From NCBI GenBank assembly GCA_013377095.1, contig JACAAY010000004.1, forward strand, positions 1 through 64,000: a stretch of 64,000 nt of DNA, given 5' to 3'. Below are positions 1 through 7,415 of this stretch, piece by piece. The notes under the pieces were generated by a model, which had not been told where the DNA came from, searched no databases, and saw only the letters and a program-made list of their open reading frames with translations. A program made the position numbers and the translations under genes. Within the stretch, counting starts at the first letter, position 1; the number at the start of each line of letters is the position of its first letter. This DNA comes from Desulfuromonadales bacterium. GTDB taxonomy: Bacteria; Desulfobacterota; Desulfuromonadia; Geobacterales; Pseudopelobacteraceae.

Positions 1-445
1 GCTGGGGGTCGAGGAGCAGACCGTCAAGTCCGGCGACAAGAAAGATATTCTGTCGCTGTTCCGTCGGGCAACCCCCGAAGAGGAGAAACTGGCCCAGGAG
101 ATCATCAACCAGTTCCACAACCGCTTTCTGGATGTGATCATGGCACGCTCCGGCAATACCCTGTCGCGGGATGAACTGCGCAAACTGGCCGACGGCCGCA
201 TCTACACCGCCGGCCAGGCGCTCCAGGCGCGGCTGATCGATAAGACCGGCTACCTGGATGACGTCATTGCAGGGTTGAGGAAGAAGATCGGGGATGAGAA
301 GGCGCGGGTAGTCAGCTACCACCGCCCCGGCAGCTATCAGGGCAGTATCTATGCCGGCGCGGAAGCAAGGGCGGGTCTGACCGGGATACTGGGAGGCATG
401 AACAGTTTTTCCGGCGGCAGTTTCATGTACCTGTGGGAGCCGTGA
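1..445 (+). CDS. sppA: Signal peptide peptidase SppA (S49 family), C-terminal part
   Basis: The reading frame is already open at base 2, so the gene starts before the window; about 147 C-terminal residues are visible. The stretch DGRIYTAGQALQARLIDKTGYLDD is split here as DGRIYTAGQAL then ARLIDKTGYLDD, and is the typical distal region of S49 peptidases (GR-Y-G-QA--GL-D-G). Members are membrane-bound serine/lysine-dyad peptidases that digest leftover signal peptides. The catalytic Lys and Ser cannot be checked because they lie upstream. The tail is Gly-rich and ends FMYLWEP, as in many deltaproteobacterial homologues. Family confident; whether it is SppA proper or the SohB type cannot be decided from the tail. 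Confidence 0.8.
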   Translation, partial: LGVEEQTVKSGDKKDILSLFRRATPEEEKLAQEIINQFHNRFLDVIMARSGNTLSRDELRKLADGRIYTAGQALQARLIDKTGYLDDVIAGLRKKIGDEKARVVSYHRPGSYQGSIYAGAEARAGLTGILGGMNSFSGGSFMYLWEP

Positions 446-477
446 GTGTCCCCGCGTAACCGATCAATTCAGGGTAC

Positions 478-1167
478 TCAGGACACAAAGCCGGCGATCT
501 CCACAAAATTCGCCACCAGCTGCCGAGATACCGAGCGATAGTCGTCCTCCCACTCCTGAAAGGTCGCCACATACTCATCAGTCCGGGCAGCCGTTTCCGG
601 TGTCCATGAACTCCACTCCCTGACGATGTCCCGATTGACCTCGGGGTGAAACTGCACTCCCCAGGCCCGTGAACCGACCCTGAAGGCCTGGTTGTGACAG
701 GTTTCGGTAAAGGCCAGCCTGACACCCCGGGGAGGAATGGAAAAACTGTCGTTATGCCACTGGAAACTGATAAAAGCGAGGCCGACACCGCGAAAAAGCC
801 GATCCTCGCCCCCCTCGTCAGTCAGCATGATCGAGTAGGTTCCTTTCTCACCGTTAAAGTTGGACGTCACCTCCCCCCCCGTTGCGGCCGACAGCAGCTG
901 TCCGCCCAGACAGATTCCCATCAGTGGTTTTTCCTGCTCAACCAGTGCTCCGATAAAACGCTTAAGGTCCGCCAGAAAGGGATGGCGGACATCATCATTG
1001 GCGCCCATGGCGCCACCCAGGACGATCACCCCGGATGTCACCGACAACTCGGGCAATTGCTCACCGTCATACACCCGGACAACCGTTTGCTCCACACCGC
1101 AACGTCGCAGCTCTTCCCCCACAATCCCCACCGGCACTTCCGGATCGTTCTGAATGATATGGATCAT
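478..1167 (-). CDS. Class I glutamine amidotransferase (GMP synthase-like)
   Basis: A 229-residue stand-alone class I glutamine amidotransferase domain. The nucleophile elbow GICLGGQLL (Cys near residue 86) and the HPEV motif (His and Glu of the triad, near residues 174-176) are both present. The VLGGAMGANDD stretch near residue 50 is typical of the GMP synthase-like branch. There is no synthetase domain and none next door, so the ammonia acceptor is unknown. It would be a cytosolic enzyme that hydrolyses glutamine or cleaves a related gamma-glutamyl bond. The start ATG at 1167 has only a weak AAGG-type ribosome site. The gene is divergent from the YkgJ-type gene at 1341. Confidence 0.88.
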   Translation of the reverse strand: MIHIIQNDPEVPVGIVGEELRRCGVEQTVVRVYDGEQLPELSVTSGVIVLGGAMGANDDVRHPFLADLKRFIGALVEQEKPLMGICLGGQLLSAATGGEVTSNFNGEKGTYSIMLTDEGGEDRLFRGVGLAFISFQWHNDSFSIPPRGVRLAFTETCHNQAFRVGSRAWGVQFHPEVNRDIVREWSSWTPETAARTDEYVATFQEWEDDYRSVSRQLVANFVEIAGFVS

Positions 1168-1340
1168 CTCAATCTGCCTTTCAAATCTGTTTCAGCCCCA
1201 CCTGACGACTGGCTGAATGTAGCACTGTTTGGGCGGTCTGAAAAGAAACTGGTTGAGTTAATAGTGTTGACCTGTGCGCTGGAATCGATATTATTCGGCG
1301 TGGCAATCGTATATCCATCGACGTGCGGAGGCAATCACCA

Positions 1341-1598
1341 ATGAACTGCCGGATCGGGTGCGCCGCCTGCTGCATCGCACCGTCCATATCATCGCCCATA
1401 CCGGGCATGGAGAAAGGCAAACCGGCCGGGGTCCGCTGCGTTCAACTGACCGATGATAATCGCTGTCACCTTTTCGGTAGAGTGGAGCGGCCTGCCGTAT
1501 GCACCAGCCTGCAGCCTGCCTTTGACATGTGCGCCAGCAACGATGCCGAGGCACTGGAGCGCCTGACCTTTCTTGAGCAAGTTACACGACCGGATTGA
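1341..1598 (+). CDS. YkgJ-family cysteine-cluster protein
   Basis: A small protein of 85 residues with the conserved pattern CRIGCAACC near the N-terminus, followed by SISSPIPGM, GVRCVQL and RPAVC. This is the arrangement of the CxxxCxxCC (YkgJ/UPF0153) family, thought to bind zinc or an iron-sulfur cluster. No reaction is established. I start it at the ATG at 1341, preceded by GGAGG at 1327-1331, rather than the longer open frame, because homologues begin with MNC. It ends about 26 bases before the radical SAM gene and may be cotranscribed with it. Confidence 0.75.
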   Translation: MNCRIGCAACCIAPSISSPIPGMEKGKPAGVRCVQLTDDNRCHLFGRVERPAVCTSLQPAFDMCASNDAEALERLTFLEQVTRPD

Positions 1599-1624
1599 AC
1601 TATTTCACCTTCCCAGGAGATCAC

Positions 1625-2506
1625 ATGCCCCGATACGTTGAACCGGTTTTCCGTCCACCCAGCGAAGCCCGCAGCCTGATCTTTCAAATCACCATCGGCT
1701 GTTCCCAGAAGCGATGCGCCTTTTGCGGCATGTACAAGGGCAAGACCTTCCGGATACGCCCGGTGGATGAAATTCTGGAGGAAATCAACGAACTGCCGCT
1801 CAGCTACCGTTCCCGCTTTGAGAGGGTTTTTCTGGCCGACGGCGACGCACTGGTCTACCCCCACGAGGGGCTGGTGGCGATTCTCGACGCATTGGCGGCG
1901 GCTTTTCCCGGTTTGACCCGCGTCGGTTCGTATGCCTCCCCCAAAAGTCTGACCACCAAGAACCCTGAGCAATTGGCCCTGTTGCGGGAGAAAAAACTGC
2001 GCATGCTCTACCTCGGCCTGGAATCCGGCGATGATGTCACCCTGCTGGCCATCAACAAGGGCTACACCTCCGCTGAAATGGCGGAACTGGCAACCATGGC
2101 CCGCTCAGCCGGCATGAAACTTTCAGTCACCGCCATCCTTGGCCTGGCCGGCAGGGAGCGCAGCCTGGAGCATGCCCGGGCCACTGCAGCCTGGGTGAAC
2201 CGGGTCAACCCGGAGTATTTCTCCCTGCTGACCCTGTTCCACCGCCACAACGAAGAGTTTGTCAGCTCCCTTGATCGCTGCAGCCATGGCGAGCTGATGC
2301 TGGAGGCGCGGGAGGTTCTGGTCCACCTGAATCCGGAGCGCACCATCCTGCGCTCGAACCACGTCTCCAACTTCCTCAATCTGGCCGGCAGCTATCCCAA
2401 AGACCGTATGCGCTTGATCGCTGATGTGGATGCCGCCCTTGCCCGCGCAAAAACTATCTCCGGTTTCCTGGATGCGGTCCCTGGCTATAGTGAAGAGTAT
2501 TATTAG
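1625..2506 (+). CDS. Radical SAM protein, B12-independent small type
   Basis: A 293-residue radical SAM protein. The 4Fe-4S motif is CSQKRCAFC (Cys-x4-Cys-x2-Cys) about 30 residues in, followed by GMYKGKTFRIR. This pattern is typical of a small COG1032-like group of unknown substrate. LGLESGDD (near residue 132) is the usual SAM-contact region, and the fold continues to about residue 250. The ATG at 1625 is chosen because CAGGAGA lies 5-10 bases upstream; the longer frame back to 1595 has no such site. It would generate a 5'-deoxyadenosyl radical in the cytoplasm. Substrate unknown. Confidence 0.82.
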   Translation: MPRYVEPVFRPPSEARSLIFQITIGCSQKRCAFCGMYKGKTFRIRPVDEILEEINELPLSYRSRFERVFLADGDALVYPHEGLVAILDALAAAFPGLTRVGSYASPKSLTTKNPEQLALLREKKLRMLYLGLESGDDVTLLAINKGYTSAEMAELATMARSAGMKLSVTAILGLAGRERSLEHARATAAWVNRVNPEYFSLLTLFHRHNEEFVSSLDRCSHGELMLEAREVLVHLNPERTILRSNHVSNFLNLAGSYPKDRMRLIADVDAALARAKTISGFLDAVPGYSEEYY

Positions 2507-2681
2507 CAGGAAGATCCTGTGAGAAGCTTACCAGCCGCCCCGCCCCCCAAAATTAGCATCCCCTTTTTAGGTTGTTTTTATATCCCACTCCGGTTAAATT
2601 AGAACATAGTTACATTTACTCCAGATCAATCCAAATACCGCTGTACAAACAAAACCGCAGCTAAGTGCGGCATGTTCCGTT

Positions 2682-2698
2682 CACAACAGCGTGTTGTG
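2682..2698. repeat. Perfect 7-bp inverted repeat upstream of membrane protein gene
   Basis: CACAACA, three bases, TGTTGTG. A second small hairpin, CCGCA-6-TGCGG, lies at 2655-2670. Both sit in the 239-base gap before the gene at 2746 and could be an operator or a leader structure. No T-run follows, so a terminator is unlikely. Confidence 0.4.
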
Positions 2699-2745
2699 GT
2701 GTGGCGGCCTATACTCATGACAGGGCACGGACAGAGGATGAATCA

Positions 2746-3888
2746 ATGGATGACAATAACCAGTCGGATCGATTTTTACAACGCAGGGGCGTGATTAATT
2801 TCAGTGCGCAGCATGTGGTGGCCGAATACCTGGACTGTTGCCAGAAACTGGCGACCATGGCCGACAGGGGCCAGAGCGAACCGCTCAAGCAACGGATCAT
2901 CGACCAGTGCGCCAGGAAACTGGCCGAGGTCCATGAGTCACTGATGCCGACCAAGTGGTGGAAATTCCGGAAGATCTTCATTGCCTGGCGCCTGATTCAC
3001 CGCGTATCCGAGGACATGCTCCTGCTGATGGACGCCGAGGAATTGTCCGCCGAAGGGCGCAAGACCCTGCATGACCTGAAAACCGCTCCCCTGCCGGATA
3101 TCGTCCGTCTGGACTGGATATCCATGATCGAAGAAAAGCAGAAAAAACTCGATGAGTCCCTGAAACAGGCGGTCCCGGTCATGGAAAAGGGTACCGCCCA
3201 GCTGTACCGTACCGCGGCAAACGTCATCAATGACAATGTGGATGACCGCTTCTGGGATATCTGGTCCCGGAGACTGCTGATTCTTATCTATAGCATTTTG
3301 CTGGTACTGGGAATTTCGTTCCTGTTGCTGCAATTCGCCCGACCGGGAGGATTTTCCCTGGCGCTGGGCGGCGTGCTCCTGCTGGGCGCCATGGGTGGAC
3401 TGGCAAGCGGGATTCTGACCGGTGAACAGGAATTCATGGCCAAGGGGCACTTCTGGATCGCGGTGTTCTCTTTCCCCCTGGTCCGGACCACCCAGGGAGC
3501 CGTGGCAGCCCTGATCGTCTTCTGGATGATCCAGTGCAACTACCTGATCCGTATCGAACCGCCCCTGGAGCGCTACAACAGGGCTTACCTCTGCATGACG
3601 TCACCGGTGTGGCATGATCCCGTTTTTATTCGCAACCTGCCCGGAAGGGTTGCGGGAAAGGCATCTCACGCCAGGAACACTCCTTTTCTCCCCTATTCAT
3701 CGCCCAAATCGGAAAAGAAAGAACCTCTTCTGGACCTGAAGGCTCCACCGGGCAAACAGATCTATCTCTACCTGCTGGTGCTTTTCTTTGCCGGTTTTAC
3801 CGGTGACAAGCTGCTCAAGTTCATGTCTGACAAGGTCACAACACGGCTCTTTTCCGAGGCAGAGAAGACCAAGGAGTCCAAGAAATAG
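2746..3888 (+). CDS. Multi-pass membrane protein of unknown function
   Basis: I do not recognise this 380-residue protein. The N-terminal half (to about residue 185) is soluble and helical, rich in Lys, Glu and Leu. It is followed by a membrane part: LLILIYSILLVLGISFLLL (about 188-206), ALGGVLLLGAMGGLASGIL (about 213-232), and FWIAVFSFPLVRTTQGAVAALIVFWMI (about 243-269, split as FWIAVFSFPLVRT and GAVAALIVFWMI). A last segment IYLYLLVLFFAGFTG lies near the C-terminus. The ATG at 2746 has AGAGGA seven bases upstream; the longer frame from 2665 crosses the hairpins and is unlikely. It heads the plus-strand block to 12334, with a 35-base gap to the GH19 gene. Confidence 0.6.
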   Translation: MDDNNQSDRFLQRRGVINFSAQHVVAEYLDCCQKLATMADRGQSEPLKQRIIDQCARKLAEVHESLMPTKWWKFRKIFIAWRLIHRVSEDMLLLMDAEELSAEGRKTLHDLKTAPLPDIVRLDWISMIEEKQKKLDESLKQAVPVMEKGTAQLYRTAANVINDNVDDRFWDIWSRRLLILIYSILLVLGISFLLLQFARPGGFSLALGGVLLLGAMGGLASGILTGEQEFMAKGHFWIAVFSFPLVRTTQGAVAALIVFWMIQCNYLIRIEPPLERYNRAYLCMTSPVWHDPVFIRNLPGRVAGKASHARNTPFLPYSSPKSEKKEPLLDLKAPPGKQIYLYLLVLFFAGFTGDKLLKFMSDKVTTRLFSEAEKTKESKK

Positions 3889-3923
3889 AGCACGACCGAA
3901 CCACCCCTTCATAGGAGGCGCCC

Positions 3924-4562
3924 ATGCCCGAACTGACCGAACAGCAACTTTCCAGCATCATGCCCGCCTGCCCAGACCCGGCAACCTGGACCACAGCGCT
4001 CAACAGCGCCATGACGCACTTCGACATCACCGGCAGTCAGCGCATGGCAGCTTTTCTGGCCCAGGTCGCCCATGAATCGGGGCAACTGTCAAAACTTTCC
4101 GAAAACCTGAACTATTCAGCCAAACGGCTCACGCAGGTCTGGCCCAATCGCTTTCCCACCCTGGAAAAAGCGCTCCCCTACGAGAAGAATCCCGAGAAAC
4201 TGGCCAATCGGGTCTATGCGGATCGCCTTGGCAATGGTAACGAAAACAGCGGTGATGGCTGGCGTTTCCGGGGACGCGGCCTGATTCAGCTCACCGGGCG
4301 GGGAAACTACCGCGCGGCGGGCCAGGGAACCGGTCTGCCGCTGGAGCAGCAGCCGGAACTACTGAGCCAACCGGATGCGGCCGCCCTTTCAGCGGCCTGG
4401 TTCTGGAAGTCCCACGGTCTGAATGAACTGGCCGATAATCAGAGCAACGAGGATGACAACGAGGATTTCAGAACCATCACCAAACGGATCAACGGAGGTA
4501 CGGTCGGTCTGCAGGAGCGCATCTCCTTTTGGGAACAGGCCAAGACGGTACTGGCGGGATAA
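3924..4562 (+). CDS. GH19 chitinase/endolysin-like glycoside hydrolase
   Basis: A 212-residue protein with the GH19 lysozyme-like core. AQVAHESGQLSKLSENLNYS contains the HESG motif (His50, candidate catalytic Glu51) and a second acid, Glu60. It is followed by ANRVYADRLGNGN and GDGWRFRGRGLIQLTGRGNY, the hallmark block of phage-type GH19 enzymes. These proteins cut peptidoglycan or chitin-like glycans. There is no signal peptide, so export would need a holin or lysis, or the protein acts on the cell itself. RBS AGGAGG at 3913-3918. It is isolated from any phage structural gene and is followed at 43 bases by an exported DUF6345 protein. Confidence 0.82.
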   Translation: MPELTEQQLSSIMPACPDPATWTTALNSAMTHFDITGSQRMAAFLAQVAHESGQLSKLSENLNYSAKRLTQVWPNRFPTLEKALPYEKNPEKLANRVYADRLGNGNENSGDGWRFRGRGLIQLTGRGNYRAAGQGTGLPLEQQPELLSQPDAAALSAAWFWKSHGLNELADNQSNEDDNEDFRTITKRINGGTVGLQERISFWEQAKTVLAG

Positions 4563-4605
4563 ACTGAAGCGGATAACGCGCACACCAAGGAAAAAGGAGA
4601 TTACC

Positions 4606-6525
4606 ATGCTGAAAAGAAGATTCCCCAGATCGCTGGCTGTCGCATCACTGATCTGCCTGGCAAGCGGGTACCCGGCGCATGCCCAGGTAACCGGCGCTGC
4701 CCTGTCAACAACTCCGTTGCTCAAACAGAACGACTGTCCCGCGGTTGTCACCTTCAAGGGCACAGTCACTTCCAACAGCGCCGGAATAGTCACCTACATC
4801 TTCACGCGGAGCGACGGCGCCACCGACACCATTACCAAAAAACTGGTCTTCAAAAAACCAGGCACCCTTCCGGTAAGCACCACCTGGACGCTGGGAGGAA
4901 CGACACTGCCCTTCTACAAGGGGTGGCAGGCCATCAAGATACTCTCCCCCAACCCCATGACATCACCCCAGGCTCCCTTTGAACTGCACTGCAATCCACC
5001 CGCAAACAGCGCCATCTCGGCCCACGGCAATACCGACTGGCACATCGATACAGCCAATGAGTTCCTGTTCGGCGTTGACATGGGCGGCAGCGCCACCGCC
5101 CCCAACCATGCGCCCGACGGCTGGAGCAAACGGCATATGCATGTGGGCCAGACCAACACCTCCAAGTATTACTACGATAAAGGCCACACACCCAGCGGCG
5201 AGGACACGAACGCCAGCTCGGGCATCGACCAAACCATGCTCTTCTTTTACGCCGGCCATGGCAACCCCACCGGCTGGAGCACCCTGGGAGATTCCGCATC
5301 CCAGGGCAACATGACACTGGCAAATGTCACCGGAGGAGGCATGCTGCGCTACTACTGGCAATGTTCCTGCGAAGTCTTTGCCCATGGCCCGAAAGTCTGC
5401 GCCGGAGCCAGCATGGATTACGCCTGCCCCCAGAACTTCTCCGGCAGCACTGATACGGATGCCATGCGCGATGTGTTCAAACGCTGGGGACCGGTGCTGA
5501 CACCCGATCTGCGCATGGCCTGCGGCATGTCGACCTCGGCCTACTGCCACGAAGGCAATGTCAACAAGGTCTGGGACAATTACAACAATCATGGTTTGTC
5601 CGTGGCCGACTCATTTATCAACGGCTTCGGTGACTGGGGTGTGGTTCCGCTCTGCATCACAACCGGCGGAGCAAACATTACGGCAACACCGCTGTACGAC
5701 AGCGCCTTCACCAACAAACCCAACACCTCCGGCGCCACCCATTACCACATCCGCTACCCATCCGGCAGCGCATCGGCGCACAAGCCGCTGGAAATTCATA
5801 TGATCCCCAAATATCTACCCCTGTTCAAGCTGGTTGCCGCCGATGTGTCTCCCGCGCTACGGCGCATGTCAGCCAAACCGGTTGCCACCCTGCCCGACTT
5901 TGCCGGCGGCAAGGCAACCGTGCGCATCGAGCCGAAGAGTGGCGCGGTCTTCCTCAAAACCGTTCAGGTCAAGTTGCCGGTGAGACCAACACTAACCGAA
6001 CAAGAGCATCTCAGCCGCGCGAAAAAGCTGGTCACCGACCTGGGCTGGTATGACAGTGAACTGGGCGAACCGGTTGTCACCAAACTGATGAACGCAAGCA
6101 TGCCGATCAATGGCGCATCCGGCGATATCAAGCAGACCCAGGATGGCGTGCTGGTTACCTACAAGCGCCAGATCGAAATTGATGGCAAACGCATCGATAT
6201 CCTTGGCGAGGGAGGAATCACAAACATCCGCATGGCCAATGACGGCGGCATTCTGAGCGCCTCCCGCGTCTGGAGGAAAATCGTGCCGAACCAGGTTATC
6301 TTGCAGATCAAGAGCTTCGAAGAGGCTCGCAACGAAGCGCTTGCCAAAACCGGCAGGGCCGAAGCCTACAAGCTCGATCAGTGGAAATTCGGCTACAAGG
6401 AACAATCCGTCAACGGGGGCAGCGATGAACTACGGCCCGTATTCCAGTTTGCCTTTCTGCCGGTAAAGGCCGCCGACCAGATGAACACCCCTCCGAGACT
6501 GGTTGAAATATCTGCGGAAAAGTAG
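4606..6525 (+). CDS. Secreted DUF6345-type protein, possible clan CD (caspase-like) peptidase
   Basis: A 639-residue precursor. MLKRRFPRSLAVASLICLASGYPAHA is a Sec signal peptide (split: basic MLKRR, hydrophobic LAVASLICLA, cleavage after AHA). The centre, about residues 140-380, matches my memory of DUF6345 domains, described from secreted bacterial proteins without known function. Two elements look like clan CD cysteine peptidases: a hydrophobic strand ending in His-Gly (MLFFYAGHG, His218) and a following strand ending at Cys (YYWQCSC, Cys253/Cys255). Further Cys pairs suggest disulfides. The last 200 residues form a separate region with no recognised motif. RBS AAAGGAG lies seven bases before ATG 4606; the upstream frame overlaps the GH19 gene and lacks a signal peptide. 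Family fairly sure, catalysis inferred. Confidence 0.65.
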   Translation: MLKRRFPRSLAVASLICLASGYPAHAQVTGAALSTTPLLKQNDCPAVVTFKGTVTSNSAGIVTYIFTRSDGATDTITKKLVFKKPGTLPVSTTWTLGGTTLPFYKGWQAIKILSPNPMTSPQAPFELHCNPPANSAISAHGNTDWHIDTANEFLFGVDMGGSATAPNHAPDGWSKRHMHVGQTNTSKYYYDKGHTPSGEDTNASSGIDQTMLFFYAGHGNPTGWSTLGDSASQGNMTLANVTGGGMLRYYWQCSCEVFAHGPKVCAGASMDYACPQNFSGSTDTDAMRDVFKRWGPVLTPDLRMACGMSTSAYCHEGNVNKVWDNYNNHGLSVADSFINGFGDWGVVPLCITTGGANITATPLYDSAFTNKPNTSGATHYHIRYPSGSASAHKPLEIHMIPKYLPLFKLVAADVSPALRRMSAKPVATLPDFAGGKATVRIEPKSGAVFLKTVQVKLPVRPTLTEQEHLSRAKKLVTDLGWYDSELGEPVVTKLMNASMPINGASGDIKQTQDGVLVTYKRQIEIDGKRIDILGEGGITNIRMANDGGILSASRVWRKIVPNQVILQIKSFEEARNEALAKTGRAEAYKLDQWKFGYKEQSVNGGSDELRPVFQFAFLPVKAADQMNTPPRLVEISAEK

Positions 6526-6569
6526 GAAAATACACTAATATACGCCTGTGCTCAGTAGGAGGAATCGAC

Positions 6570-7379
6570 ATGACAACATCCAAAACGAAAATCAGGAAAC
6601 CATTGCAATCCGCCCCCGACATACGCAAGGTGATCTATGGCTGGCTGCCGGATATTCCGGATAATCGCGATCACCTGTATGGCGTCGTGCGGAAAATTCC
6701 GGCAAAACTTCCGGCCAAGATTGATCTGCGTAAAGGGTGCTCACCGGTTGAGGATCAGAAGGAGTTGGGCAGCTGCACAGCCAATGCCCTGGCAGGCGCC
6801 CTTGAGTTTCTGATGAACAAGGACAAGGCCCCCTATGTGGACATAAGCCGCCTGTTCATTTATTACAACGAGCGGGTCATGGAAAATTCAATCAGAACCG
6901 ATTCCGGGGCCATGATCCGTGACGGCATCAAGACGCTGGTCAAACAGGGGGCCTGTTCCGAGAAGAGTTGGCCCTACGACATCACCAGGTTTGCCAGTAA
7001 ACCTCCCAAACCCTGCTACACGGAAGCTCTGGAGCATCAGATCCTCTCCTACGCCCGCATCAACACCCTTGACGAAATGCGCGCCTGCCTGGCAGAGGGC
7101 TATCCCTTTGTGTTCGGCTTTTCCGTGTACGAAGGTTTTGAATCACAGCAGGTGGCCAAGACCGGAGTCCTGGATTTGCCAAAACAGGGAGAAAAGATGG
7201 TTGGCGGCCATGCGGTGCTGGGGGTCGGCTATGATGATGCGGCCAAACGCTTCATGGTACGCAATTCGTGGGGTACGGACTGGGGCAAAAAAGGTTATTT
7301 CACCATGCCCTACGAGTATGTGGCGGATCGAAACCTGTCCGATGACTTCTGGACGATTCGCCGGGGTAAAAACATGTAG
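6570..7379 (+). CDS. Papain-family (C1) cysteine peptidase
   Basis: A 269-residue protease domain. All catalytic residues of papain enzymes are visible: oxyanion Gln63 and nucleophile Cys69 in DQKELGSCTANAL, His214 in GGHAVLGVGYD, and Asn232 in RNSWGTDWG. The first 50 residues (ending IDLRKGCSPVEDQ) are a short prodomain-like lead. There is no signal peptide, unlike the preceding secreted protein, so it should act in the cytoplasm or leave by another route. AGGAGGA precedes the ATG. It sits 44 bases after the DUF6345 gene and 36 bases before the glycyl radical enzyme gene, suggesting one transcript. Family assignment firm; substrate unknown. Confidence 0.88.
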   Translation: MTTSKTKIRKPLQSAPDIRKVIYGWLPDIPDNRDHLYGVVRKIPAKLPAKIDLRKGCSPVEDQKELGSCTANALAGALEFLMNKDKAPYVDISRLFIYYNERVMENSIRTDSGAMIRDGIKTLVKQGACSEKSWPYDITRFASKPPKPCYTEALEHQILSYARINTLDEMRACLAEGYPFVFGFSVYEGFESQQVAKTGVLDLPKQGEKMVGGHAVLGVGYDDAAKRFMVRNSWGTDWGKKGYFTMPYEYVADRNLSDDFWTIRRGKNM

Positions 7380-7415
7380 GCGCATGACCGTATTGATTCA
7401 ACAACAGGAGTTACC

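Noticed and set aside
3924-4562. GH19 gene as a mark of a prophage
   Set aside because: No holin, integrase, capsid or tail gene lies around it.
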